The notes under the pieces are model-generated. The model was not told the DNA's origin, did not search any database, and saw only the letters and a program-made list of their open reading frames with translations. Below, piece by piece: positions 18,040 through 26,256 of a stretch of 64,000 nucleotides of DNA. This DNA comes from Lachnospiraceae bacterium UBA1760 (lineage in GTDB: Bacteria > Bacillota > Clostridia > Lachnospirales > Lachnospiraceae), in assembly GCA_002314775.1 (NCBI GenBank), contig DCHE01000088.1:1-64000 (forward strand). Direction: 5' to 3'. The position numbers and the translations under genes were made by a program. Position 1 is the first letter of the stretch; every line of letters starts with the position of its first letter.

Positions 18040-19698
18040 ATGAAAGCCATTACTAATATAAAAAATGCAATAAGAGATTTTTGCAGAAATCATGACGAGT
18101 ATATTTTTCCAATGATAAAGTTCGTATTCTGTTATTTGGTGTTTTCATCTACAGTGATGATGTTTCCTTACTCGGACTTGTTTAACAAAAGTACAGTAGT
18201 GCTCTTACTATCGGTTTTATGTGCACTGCTTTCTGACAGCTTTACCTTCTTCTTTGCAGGAGTGATTATGGCTGTCAATTCCTTCCAGATAAATCTTGAG
18301 GTCGGTGCTGTATTCCTCGTATTCTTTATGTTTATGTACAGCTCATATCTGAGATTTTTCCCTAAGACAGCATTTATTATTCTTTTGGTTCCATTCTGTT
18401 TCCAGATTAACATGCCATATCTTATTCCGATACTGGCTATGATAGTTGGAGGCTTTGGCGGAGCATTTTCATCAGGCTTTGGTGTTATGATTTATTACTT
18501 TGCAAACTGTGTATCAGAGGTAAGAGTAATGCTTGATGCAGCTGCAGATGAGGATAGTGTTGAGGTATTAAAGTATTTTTCATCCGAGTTTGTAAAGAAT
18601 AAGGAGATGTATCTCTATGCAGGAGTATTTATCATTACAGTACTTATCGCATCCGTAATCAGAAGCTTTTCATTTGATTTTTCTGGATATATTGCTGTGT
18701 TGGTTGCAGCAATAGCAGAGTACGTTACATTTAGTAAGGGTGCAGTTAAGGCTGCTGTTGCGATTGATATGAATGCCGTTCTTTCTGGAATATTTGTTGC
18801 TCTTCTCATCGCAATGGTTATTCAGTTCTGGAAGGGAATCCTTGACTATAGACACAAGGAGGTTGTTCAGTTTGAGGATGATGAGTACTACTATTATGTC
18901 AAGGCAGTACCTAAGCTTTACGCAAAGCACAAGAAGGGCAATGATAAGGCTCTTGAGGAGGATTACTCAACTGACAGATATGAGGATGAGTACTATGAAG
19001 ACGATGATTATTATGATGACTTAGACGATGATGATTTCATGCATAAGGACAAGATTCTTCGTCCAGAGGGATACGAGATGACTACTGCCGAGAAGGAATC
19101 TGCAAGAAAGAGAGCAGAGGAGAGACAGGCAGTAAAGAATCGTTCTAATTCAGGCAATCCAAATCGTATGACTAAGGTGGATGCTGAAGGTAATGTTATG
19201 AATCCTTCTTCTGGTATGTCAGAGAATGGCAATCCAAATAGCGCCTCTAATTCTTCAAGGGTTAGAATGTCAAATGATTTAAACAACAGAAATAATAAGA
19301 ATAATATAATTGATGGACAGCCTTCAAATGAACCTGCTAATAACAGTGTAAATGGAAGTGAGTCAAAGGTAAGAATCCCTAAAAATATGCAGAAGGATGC
19401 AAACAGGGATAATCAGAATGCTTCTAAAAAGCAGAATATAAAGAATCAGAAGGCTCAAAAGAACGTACAAGGTCAGCAGCATGTTCAAAAGCACGTTCAG
19501 AATCAGCAGTACATACAGCAGAATGTTCAGAATCAGCAGTACATGCAGCAGAATGCTCAGAATCAGCAGTACATGCAGCAGAATGTTAATAATCAGCAGA
19601 ACCTGCAGTATCAGCAGGATTTACAGATGCTTCAGTATTATCAGGAGCAGGAGAGACTTCGTCAGGCAAATCAGAATTCGGGTAATAACAACAATTAG
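18040..19698 (+). CDS. Polytopic membrane protein with Q/N-rich disordered tail
   Basis: 552 residues, function unknown. The N-terminal half (to about 275) is hydrophobic with some nine helices. Next comes a highly acidic stretch (EDEYYEDDDYYDDLDDDD, near 310-330) and then a long low-complexity tail rich in Asn, Gln and Ser. The tail contains three exact-length 10-residue repeats of the form QNQQYMQQNA, encoded by a 30-bp tandem repeat. The gene sits between the small acidic membrane protein and cdaA, 14 bp from the latter. The tail looks intrinsically disordered. Confidence 0.75.
   Translation: MKAITNIKNAIRDFCRNHDEYIFPMIKFVFCYLVFSSTVMMFPYSDLFNKSTVVLLLSVLCALLSDSFTFFFAGVIMAVNSFQINLEVGAVFLVFFMFMYSSYLRFFPKTAFIILLVPFCFQINMPYLIPILAMIVGGFGGAFSSGFGVMIYYFANCVSEVRVMLDAAADEDSVEVLKYFSSEFVKNKEMYLYAGVFIITVLIASVIRSFSFDFSGYIAVLVAAIAEYVTFSKGAVKAAVAIDMNAVLSGIFVALLIAMVIQFWKGILDYRHKEVVQFEDDEYYYYVKAVPKLYAKHKKGNDKALEEDYSTDRYEDEYYEDDDYYDDLDDDDFMHKDKILRPEGYEMTTAEKESARKRAEERQAVKNRSNSGNPNRMTKVDAEGNVMNPSSGMSENGNPNSASNSSRVRMSNDLNNRNNKNNIIDGQPSNEPANNSVNGSESKVRIPKNMQKDANRDNQNASKKQNIKNQKAQKNVQGQQHVQKHVQNQQYIQQNVQNQQYMQQNAQNQQYMQQNVNNQQNLQYQQDLQMLQYYQEQERLRQANQNSGNNNN
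19498..19587 (+). repeat. 30-bp tandem repeat encoding a Q/N-rich decapeptide
   Basis: Three consecutive 30-bp units (19498-19527, 19528-19557, 19558-19587), followed by a degenerate partial unit, encode QNQQY[IM]QQN[VA]. The unit is a multiple of three, so copy-number changes keep the reading frame. Confidence 0.8.
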
Positions 19699-19712
19699 AA
19701 AGAGGGATAATA

Positions 19713-20588
19713 TTGGGTGGAATATGGGCTGGAATCCAATCATATTTTGACTGGTTTTATCTGCCACAGATAACATGGTCAGATGTATTGGAGATTATTA
19801 TAATTGCATATCTTATATACCATATCCTGCTTTGGTTTAAAAGGGGACGAGCATGGACTCTGCTTAAGGGTATTCTTGTATTGCTCTGCTTTATGGGTGT
19901 AGCTGCATTGCTTCAGCTTAACACTATCCTTTATCTGGCAAAAAATATGATTAATGTGGGTATCATTGCCATTTTCATATTATTCCAGCCAGAGCTTAGA
20001 CGAGCTCTTGATGAGCTTGGAAGAAAGCAGATAATTAAGAATATGTTCGAATTCAACTTTAACGAGAAGAAGGAGGACAAGTACTTAAGCGATAAGACTA
20101 TATACGAGCTTGTTAAGACTTCCTTTGAACTTGGAAGAGCCAAGACAGGTGCTCTTATTGTGCTCGAGCATGATACTCCTCTCGGAGAGTTTGTTGGAAC
20201 AGGAATCAGAGTTGATGCAGTTGTGACAGAGCAGCTTCTTGTTAACATTTTCGAGAAGAACACTCCTTTGCATGATGGTGCAGTAATTATTTCAAGCAAC
20301 AGGGTAATAGCTGCGACTTGCTATCTTCCACTGACCGAGAGAAATGATGTAAATAAGGAATTAGGAACAAGACATAGAGCAGGTCTTGGCATTAGCGAGA
20401 TATCAGACAGTATGACTATTATTGTTTCTGAGGAAACCGGAGCAGTATCAATTGCCCATAAGGGAACAATCTATAGAAATCTTAATGAAACTGAATTAAG
20501 AAATCACCTTTCTGAATTACAGAATAAGATTACAGAATCTCCAAAGAAGCATTTTGTAAAGCGTAAGAAGGGAGGTCAGCAAAAATGA
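19713..20588 (+). CDS. cdaA: Diadenylate cyclase CdaA
   Basis: 291-residue membrane enzyme that makes c-di-AMP from two ATP. Three N-terminal transmembrane helices (to about residue 90) precede a DisA-N/DAC domain. The domain carries the catalytic DGA motif at Asp188 (HDGAVIIS) and the GTRHRAG ATP-binding motif near 217-223. The start is TTG at 19713 with AGAGGGA upstream; the protein then begins MGGIWAGI. The next gene starts within its stop codon and encodes the CdaR regulator, the standard Firmicute pairing. Confidence 0.95.
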   Translation: MGGIWAGIQSYFDWFYLPQITWSDVLEIIIIAYLIYHILLWFKRGRAWTLLKGILVLLCFMGVAALLQLNTILYLAKNMINVGIIAIFILFQPELRRALDELGRKQIIKNMFEFNFNEKKEDKYLSDKTIYELVKTSFELGRAKTGALIVLEHDTPLGEFVGTGIRVDAVVTEQLLVNIFEKNTPLHDGAVIISSNRVIAATCYLPLTERNDVNKELGTRHRAGLGISEISDSMTIIVSEETGAVSIAHKGTIYRNLNETELRNHLSELQNKITESPKKHFVKRKKGGQQK

Positions 20589-21904
20589 AAGAAGTAGTAA
20601 AGAAAAAACTGACCGATCACATTGGACTTAAGCTTATTGCAGTGCTTTTAGCGATTGTCGTCTGGCTTGTTGTTATGAATATTGAGGATTATTCCATAAC
20701 AAGAACCTTTAAGGATATTCCAGTTGAACAGCTAAACGGAGATACTCTCAATAAGATAGATAAGGTATATGATGTCATTGATGGAGAGACAGTCGATATT
20801 GTTGTAAAGGGAAGACGTACTCTTGTTGGTTCCCTTACTGTTGATGATTTTGTTGCATCAGCAGATTTATCAAAGATGTCAATAACTAATACAGTAACAA
20901 TAAATGTATCTCTTAAGGATAAAACCAAGGAGGATCAGGTTTCAATCAGATGCGTTGACGACCAGATGCTTCTCAGTATTGAGGACAAGGTTTCAAAACA
21001 GCTTCCAGTTGTAATTGTAATACAGGGTGATCCATCGGATGGCTATGCTCTTGGAAAATGCAAGTCAACTCCGAACATTGTAACAATTACTGGTGCAAAG
21101 TCAGTCGTGGACAAGGTTACAGAGCTTAGAGCTGTTGTTGAGGTTACAGGCAGAAGCGAAAGCTTCGACATTGACGTTACCCCTAAATGCTACGATGTAT
21201 ATGGTGAGTCAATGGAAGGAAAGAATGTTTTCCTTGATGTTGATACAGTTAGTGTAAATGTACCAATCTATAAGACAAAGACCGTAGAGGTTCTGGTAAA
21301 TACAGAAGGAAAGCCTAGCCTTGGATATGAGGTTACCAATGTAAACTACCATCCACAGTCGGTTGTAATAGCTGGAGACAGCAGCCAGCTGGATGAAATA
21401 GATGCAGTTGTTATTTCAGATATCTCAGTCTCTGGAAAGACAGATAGCTTCGAGCTTAATGTCAATACGGAGGAATATCTTCCTGAGGGTATTTATCTGG
21501 CAGACTCTAATAATCAGATTGCAATAAGTGTAACAGTAGTAAAACTTGTAGACAGAAGCTTTACACTTAGTGAGTCGGACATTACGCTTACGAACACTTC
21601 TGATGGTTATAATTATGAGATAATAATACCAGCTGGAAAGAGCTTTACAATCCAGGGGCTTCAGGAGAATATTGAGACACTGAGTCTTACTGATTTTGAA
21701 CTTTCACTTGATTGTACAAACCTTCACGAGGGCGAGAATCTTGTGCCGCTAAGTATTAAGGATAGTGGACTTTATAAGATTAAGTTTAAAGCCGGAATAA
21801 AAATTATTGTCAGTGTTAAAGAGGAAGTTACAGAGTTAAGCACAGAAGAAGTGACTGAGACTACGGAAACCCAGACAGAGAGTGAGACTACAGAGGAAGA
21901 GTAG
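20585..21904 (+). CDS. cdaR: CdaR, YbbR-domain regulator of CdaA
   Basis: 439-residue membrane-anchored protein. One N-terminal helix (LIAVLLAIVVWLVVMNIED) leads to an extracytoplasmic region of about four YbbR-type beta repeats. The C-terminal tail is rich in Thr and Glu. CdaR binds and modulates CdaA in other Firmicutes. It overlaps cdaA by four bases (ATGA). Confidence 0.92.
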   Translation: MKEVVKKKLTDHIGLKLIAVLLAIVVWLVVMNIEDYSITRTFKDIPVEQLNGDTLNKIDKVYDVIDGETVDIVVKGRRTLVGSLTVDDFVASADLSKMSITNTVTINVSLKDKTKEDQVSIRCVDDQMLLSIEDKVSKQLPVVIVIQGDPSDGYALGKCKSTPNIVTITGAKSVVDKVTELRAVVEVTGRSESFDIDVTPKCYDVYGESMEGKNVFLDVDTVSVNVPIYKTKTVEVLVNTEGKPSLGYEVTNVNYHPQSVVIAGDSSQLDEIDAVVISDISVSGKTDSFELNVNTEEYLPEGIYLADSNNQIAISVTVVKLVDRSFTLSESDITLTNTSDGYNYEIIIPAGKSFTIQGLQENIETLSLTDFELSLDCTNLHEGENLVPLSIKDSGLYKIKFKAGIKIIVSVKEEVTELSTEEVTETTETQTESETTEEE

Positions 21905-21931
21905 CAGTTTGATTTCATTTGGAGGCAGATT

Positions 21932-22651
21932 ATGAATCAGCAAATAGAGAAATTTCAAAATGCCATAAATGAATCTGAATATATTGTATTCTTTGGTGGA
22001 GCAGGAGTATCCACTGAGAGTGGAATACCTGATTTCAGAAGTGTTGATGGCCTTTATAATCAGAAGTATAAATATCCGCCAGAGACTATAATTAGTCATA
22101 GCTTTTATATGAGAGATCCAGAGGAATTTTACAGATTTTATAAGGATAAAATGCTGTTTTTGGATGCACAGCCTAACCTGGCACATATGAAGCTTGCAGA
22201 GCTTGAAAATAAAGGAAAGCTTAAAGCGGTTATCACTCAGAATATAGACGGTTTGCATCAGGTGGCAGGCTCCAGAGAGGTACTTGAGCTTCATGGTTCT
22301 GTTCACAGAAACTACTGTCAGAATTGTGGAAAGTTCTATGATCTTTCTTATATCGTGAATTCAGAGGGAGTTCCAAAGTGTGAGTGTGGTGGAACCATAA
22401 AGCCGGACGTTGTTTTATATGAGGAAGGCCTGGACAATAACACTATTAAGAGAGCAATCAGCCACATTGCCAAGGCGGATATGCTTATTATCGGTGGTAC
22501 ATCACTTGTAGTGTATCCTGCAGCAGGCTTTATTGATTATTTCAGAGGAAAGCATCTCGCAGTAATCAATATGCAGCAGACATCACGAGATGGAATGGCT
22601 GATATCGTAATAAATGAAAAGATTGGTGAGGTTTTCTCGCAGATTAATTAA
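21932..22651 (+). CDS. cobB: Sir2-family NAD-dependent protein deacylase
   Basis: 239-residue sirtuin. The NAD-binding motifs GAGVSTESGIPDFRS and TQNIDGLHQVAGS are intact, with the catalytic His in LELHGSVHR. The zinc site is CX2C followed by CXC (YCQNCG and PKCECGG), closer than the usual CX2C in the second half. It removes acetyl or related acyl groups from lysine, releasing nicotinamide. Despite the shared symbol this is not the cobalamin enzyme. AGGAGG-like GGAGGCAG precedes the ATG. Confidence 0.93.
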   Translation: MNQQIEKFQNAINESEYIVFFGGAGVSTESGIPDFRSVDGLYNQKYKYPPETIISHSFYMRDPEEFYRFYKDKMLFLDAQPNLAHMKLAELENKGKLKAVITQNIDGLHQVAGSREVLELHGSVHRNYCQNCGKFYDLSYIVNSEGVPKCECGGTIKPDVVLYEEGLDNNTIKRAISHIAKADMLIIGGTSLVVYPAAGFIDYFRGKHLAVINMQQTSRDGMADIVINEKIGEVFSQIN

Positions 22652-22655
22652 AATG

Positions 22656-22688
22656 AATGACGTTGCCTGAGGGTGACGTCATTTTTTT
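22656..22688 (+). terminator. Terminator after the sirtuin gene
   Basis: Perfect 8-bp inverted repeat AATGACGT (22656-22663) and ACGTCATT (22676-22683) running into seven Ts. It isolates the copper operon that follows. Confidence 0.85.
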
Positions 22689-22690
22689 AC

Positions 22691-22744
22691 TTGACAGTAT
22701 ACCCCTGGAGGGTATATAAATAGTATATACCCTCCAGGGGTATA
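22691..22744 (+). promoter_or_regulatory. Copper-operon promoter with double CsoR operator
   Basis: A consensus -35 TTGACA (22691-22696) and TATATA -10 (22713-22718), 16 bp apart, drive csoR-copA. A perfect 21-bp inverted repeat covers the spacer and -10: arm 1 is 22698-22718, arm 2 is 22724-22744, loop AATAG. Each arm itself contains a quasi-palindromic TACCCCTGGAGGGTA, matching the GC-core, AT-flanked shape of CsoR boxes. Repression in the absence of Cu(I) is expected from the family. Confidence 0.85.
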
Positions 22745-22795
22745 GATAAGACCTGAAAAACGAAGTGGCACCACTTAAACAAAGGAGGTAATTAT

Positions 22796-23107
22796 ATGTC
22801 AGAGACTAAAAAATGTCCACATTGTGAGGCAAAGCATAAGGAGAGAGAGGATGCAGAGAAGAAAAGTCTTATGAACAGGCTTAAGAGAATAGAGGGACAG
22901 GTTAGAGGCATCGAGAACATGCTTATAAATGATGCCTATTGCATCGATATCCTGACACAGGTTTCTGCTATAAATGCCGCCCTTAACAGCTTTAACAAGG
23001 AGCTTTTGTCAAGGCATATCGAGACCTGCGTTGCTACAAATATCAGAGAAGGCAACGATGAGGTAATTGAAGAATTGGTTAAGGTTTTGCCTAAGCTTAT
23101 GAAGTAG
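22796..23107 (+). CDS. csoR: Copper-sensing repressor CsoR
   Basis: 103-residue DUF156-family regulator. The Cu(I) ligands Cys49, His74 and Cys78 have the same 25/4 spacing as the known C-H-C set of CsoR. A short N-terminal extension adds CPHC and a His, which could provide extra metal contacts. The helical core (LKRIEGQVRGIENML) is typical. AAAGGAGG precedes the ATG. It sits directly under the palindromic operator and upstream of copA, so autoregulation is likely. Confidence 0.93.
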   Translation: MSETKKCPHCEAKHKEREDAEKKSLMNRLKRIEGQVRGIENMLINDAYCIDILTQVSAINAALNSFNKELLSRHIETCVATNIREGNDEVIEELVKVLPKLMK

Positions 23108-23150
23108 GATGATTAGTGTACACAAATAAGTGTTTGGAAAGCGTGAAACA

Positions 23151-25835
23151 ATGGAACAGTATAATATAACTGGAATGAGCTGTGCAGCCTGCAGCAGCAG
23201 AGTAGAGAAGGCAGTAAGTAAGGTTGAGGGGGTTTCGTCCTGCTCTGTAAACCTTCTGACTAACTCTATGAATGTAACAGGAAATGCAAGCAGCGAAAGC
23301 ATCATAAGTGCCGTCGAAAAGGCAGGCTATGGAGCAAGGATAAAAGGAGAGCATAAAAACCAAACAGATGAAAAAACGTTAGAAAAGGATTACGAAAAAG
23401 ACAGAAGTTCATCTGAAATAACAGATACAGAAACCCCAAGAGTTCGAAACAGACTGATTGCATCGGTGGGCCTTCTTATTCCTCTTATGTATGTGTCTAT
23501 GGGGCATATGATGTGGGGCTTTAAGCTGCCTGGTTTTATTGAGAATAATCATCTTTCTATGGGAATTCTTGAGATGCTACTTGCGGCTATGATAATGGTA
23601 ATAAACCAGAAATTCTTTATAAATGGTTTTAAAGGAATGATACATGGTGCCCCTAATATGGATACTCTGGTATCACTTGGCTCTGGAGCATCATTTGTCT
23701 ATAGTGTTTACGCACTTTTTGCGATGAGTGACTGCTATTATAAGGGAGATTTGGTAAAAGCCAGGGACTATATGAATGAGTTTTACTTCGAGTCAGCAGC
23801 AATGATACTTGCATTAATAACAGTCGGAAAAATGCTAGAAGCGAGAACAAAGGGAAAAACTACAAATGCAATAAAAAGTCTTATGGAGCTTGCACCAAAG
23901 GAGGCAACCATACTTTCAGACGGGGTTTTGAAAAGAGTCAGAGTTGATAAGGTGAGGAAGGACGACATATTTATCGTAAAGGCAGGCGAAAGTATACCCG
24001 TTGATGGCGTGATAATAGAGGGAAGTGGTGCAGTTGATGAGTCAGCTCTTACCGGAGAGAGTATTCCGGTGGATAAAAAAGAGGGGGATGAAATATCGGC
24101 TGCAACCATAAATATGTCTGGCTATATAAAGGCCAGGGCAATCAGGGTTGGAAATGACACTACCTTAGAAGGAATTATCAGGATGGTTAGTGATGCCGCG
24201 GCAACAAAGGCACCAATATCAAAAATCGCCGATAAGGTGTCGGGCGTATTTGTACCGGCAGTCATAATAATAGCCGTAATCACAACAATTATCTGGATAG
24301 CACTCGGTAAGGATGTTGGCTTTGCACTTGGAAGAGGAATATCAGTGCTTGTAATAAGCTGTCCATGCGCCCTTGGTCTTGCGACACCTGTCGCCATAAT
24401 GGTTGGAAATGGCAAGGCTGCGAGAAACGGAATTATGTTCAAAACTGCTGAGGCTCTTGAAATCGCAGGAAAAACTAGGTATGTGGTTCTAGACAAAACA
24501 GGGACGATAACAAAGGGTGAGCCGGAGATTACTGACATTTACTGTAACGAAGGTGTGTCTTACGAGGAACTCCTTGGGATAGCTTATTCTCTCGAGATAA
24601 AAAGTGAGCATCCGCTTGCAAGAGCAATTAATAAGTATGCCGAAGAGAAAAAATGCAGCCTGATTAGTAGCGAGGATTTTAAGGTATTTGCCGGAAATGG
24701 ACTGACAGGCATAATCGAGGGTAAAAAATTCGCCTGTGGAAACCTTAGATTTATCAGAGAATACTTGGAAAAAAGCTATAACAGTAAAAATGAAGAAGAT
24801 AGCCCTGTTAAGAAGGGAAATAATAATGGAATAATTAGCGTAGGCGAGGAGTATGCAGCCTCAGGAAAAACGCCTATATATTTTGCGAGAGAGGATAAGC
24901 TGCTCGGAATAATTGCAGTGGCAGACGTTGTAAGATCTGACAGTATATCTGCAATTAGGGAGTTAAAAGAACTTGGCATGCATGTTACGATGCTGACAGG
25001 AGACAATGAGAAAACCGCAAATGCCATCGGTAAGCTGGCTGGAGTGGACGAGGTTATTGCAGGAGTACTTCCAGAGGGCAAGGAAAAAGTGATAAGAGAG
25101 CTTAAAAGTAAGGGCAGAGTGGCAATGGTTGGAGATGGAATAAATGATGCGCCAGCACTTACCCAGGCTGACACCGGTATAGCTATCGGTGCGGGTACGG
25201 ATATTGCAATTGAGTCCGCAGATGTTGTTCTTATGAAGAGTACATTAAAAGACGTTGCTGCAGCTATAAGGATAAGCAGAGGAACCCTTAGAAATATCAA
25301 GGAAAATTTATTCTGGGCATTTTTCTACAATGTGATTGGTATACCTCTTGCAGCAGGTGCTTATTATATGGCTTTTGGATGGGAGCTAAGCCCGATGTTC
25401 GGTGCATTTGCGATGAGCTTATCCAGCGTATGTGTTGTAACCAACGCATTGAGATTAAATCTTCTAAAGCTGTATCCGGCAAGGGGCAATGCGTCAGGTG
25501 ATACATCGGATACAGATAAGATATTTGATGTTAATATCACGACAGGAATAAAAAGCTCAAATGATAAAATAGAAATCAATAATGAAATCAATAAAGAAAT
25601 TAATAATGAAAAGGAGAAAAAAACTATGGTAAAGACAATTAGTATTAAAGGAATGATGTGTGGACACTGCGAGGCTTCGGTTAAGAAGGCTCTTGAGGCA
25701 ATTGACGGAGTAGAACTTGCAGAGGTAAGCCACACTTTAGGCACAGCAGTTGTTACTCTCAATGAGGATGTAAGTGATGAAATCTTAAGGGATGCAGTAA
25801 TTGCAAAGGACTTCGAAGTAACTGAGATTAACTAA
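23151..25835 (+). CDS. copA: Copper-exporting P1B ATPase with N- and C-terminal HMA domains
   Basis: 894-residue Cu(I) export pump. An N-terminal HMA domain (GMSCAAC, residues 8-14) is followed by eight membrane helices, the TGES actuator motif, the CPC metal site (VISCPCALGLATP, near 404), the phosphorylated DKTGT (Asp near 448), and HP and GDGINDAPAL motifs. After the last helices comes an Asn/Lys/Glu linker and a second HMA domain (GMMCGHC) at the very C-terminus, an uncommon position. ATG 23151 has GGAAAG nine bases upstream; a GTG at 23130 has none. Confidence 0.95.
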   Translation: MEQYNITGMSCAACSSRVEKAVSKVEGVSSCSVNLLTNSMNVTGNASSESIISAVEKAGYGARIKGEHKNQTDEKTLEKDYEKDRSSSEITDTETPRVRNRLIASVGLLIPLMYVSMGHMMWGFKLPGFIENNHLSMGILEMLLAAMIMVINQKFFINGFKGMIHGAPNMDTLVSLGSGASFVYSVYALFAMSDCYYKGDLVKARDYMNEFYFESAAMILALITVGKMLEARTKGKTTNAIKSLMELAPKEATILSDGVLKRVRVDKVRKDDIFIVKAGESIPVDGVIIEGSGAVDESALTGESIPVDKKEGDEISAATINMSGYIKARAIRVGNDTTLEGIIRMVSDAAATKAPISKIADKVSGVFVPAVIIIAVITTIIWIALGKDVGFALGRGISVLVISCPCALGLATPVAIMVGNGKAARNGIMFKTAEALEIAGKTRYVVLDKTGTITKGEPEITDIYCNEGVSYEELLGIAYSLEIKSEHPLARAINKYAEEKKCSLISSEDFKVFAGNGLTGIIEGKKFACGNLRFIREYLEKSYNSKNEEDSPVKKGNNNGIISVGEEYAASGKTPIYFAREDKLLGIIAVADVVRSDSISAIRELKELGMHVTMLTGDNEKTANAIGKLAGVDEVIAGVLPEGKEKVIRELKSKGRVAMVGDGINDAPALTQADTGIAIGAGTDIAIESADVVLMKSTLKDVAAAIRISRGTLRNIKENLFWAFFYNVIGIPLAAGAYYMAFGWELSPMFGAFAMSLSSVCVVTNALRLNLLKLYPARGNASGDTSDTDKIFDVNITTGIKSSNDKIEINNEINKEINNEKEKKTMVKTISIKGMMCGHCEASVKKALEAIDGVELAEVSHTLGTAVVTLNEDVSDEILRDAVIAKDFEVTEIN
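25626..25835 (+). CDS. Possible CopZ-like copper chaperone from an internal start in copA
   Basis: In-frame ATG at 25626 inside copA, preceded by AAGGAG (25611-25616) at an ideal nine-base spacing. It would yield a free 69-residue HMA protein (MVKTISIKG, then MMCGHCEAS with the CX2C metal site). This is the size and sequence type of CopZ, which hands Cu(I) to CopA. The upstream linker, encoded by A-rich DNA, is low complexity, as if two genes had become joined in frame. Production of the separate chaperone is inferred from the start signals only. Confidence 0.55.
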   Translation: MVKTISIKGMMCGHCEASVKKALEAIDGVELAEVSHTLGTAVVTLNEDVSDEILRDAVIAKDFEVTEIN

Positions 25836-25852
25836 TTTCTATAACCGCCCTA

Positions 25853-25881
25853 TTTACAAATGGAGCGTTTAGTGATAGTAT
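25853..25881 (+). promoter_or_regulatory. Candidate promoter of the cobalamin riboswitch leader
   Basis: TTTACA (25853-25858), 17 bp, TAGTAT (25876-25881). It ends about 15 bases before the conserved aptamer sequence begins. Confidence 0.4.
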
Positions 25882-25894
25882 AGGGGCAATTTCA

Positions 25895-26075
25895 TAAGAG
25901 TAATCGGTGCCTGCGGGTAGTATGCCACAAGGGTTAAAAGGGAAACAGGTGAAAATCCTGTACGATCTCGTCACTGTAATCAGGGAGTAAAATGCAAATT
26001 TGTCACTGGCGAAGGCTGGGAAGACTGCAAAGTAGCGTTGATCTGAGAGCCAGGAAACCTGCCGATTATGATGGT
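25895..26075 (+). ncRNA. Cobalamin riboswitch
   Basis: The 420-base gap after copA holds a typical adenosylcobalamin-class aptamer. It shows GGTGCCTGCGGG near 25906, GGGAAACAGGTGAAAATC near 25939, the B12-box region CGTCACTGTAAT, and a closing GCCAGGAAACCTGCC near 26049-26063 that pairs with the 5' P1-P3 elements. It leads into a terminator hairpin at 26143 and then the chelatase lipoprotein gene. Ligand-induced termination of the cobalamin locus is expected. Confidence 0.93.
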
Positions 26076-26142
26076 ACAGGATTAAATCCGGATCACGAGT
26101 AATTGGTCGTACTTACTATATCTTTCATAAAGAATTCTGATT

Positions 26143-26173
26143 ACTCCGCTTTTATAGGCGGAGTTTCTCTTTT
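26143..26173 (+). terminator. Riboswitch expression-platform terminator
   Basis: ACTCCGC (26143-26149) pairs with GCGGAGT (26158-26164), followed by TTCTCTTTT. It lies between the cobalamin aptamer and the first gene, as expected for an attenuating riboswitch. Confidence 0.75.
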
Positions 26174-26256
26174 ATGAGAGCTTCTTAAGATGTGCCAATT
26201 CGAGCCGTATTTATCCAGCTATATGAAAAATGTAATAAAAATGGAGGTCTCACAGG

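Noticed and set aside
19498..19617. Regular 30-bp repeats, considered as a CRISPR array
   Set aside because: Units are contiguous without spacers and lie in frame inside a coding sequence.
21932..22651. Cobalamin role for the gene usually called cobB
   Set aside because: The sequence is a Sir2 deacylase; the cobyrinic acid diamide synthase of this window is cbiA at 49131.
24122..25300. Long minus-strand frames of 138 and 174 codons opposite copA
   Set aside because: They mirror conserved P-type ATPase motifs on the other strand and show low-complexity Ser/Ile/Pro composition typical of antisense shadows.
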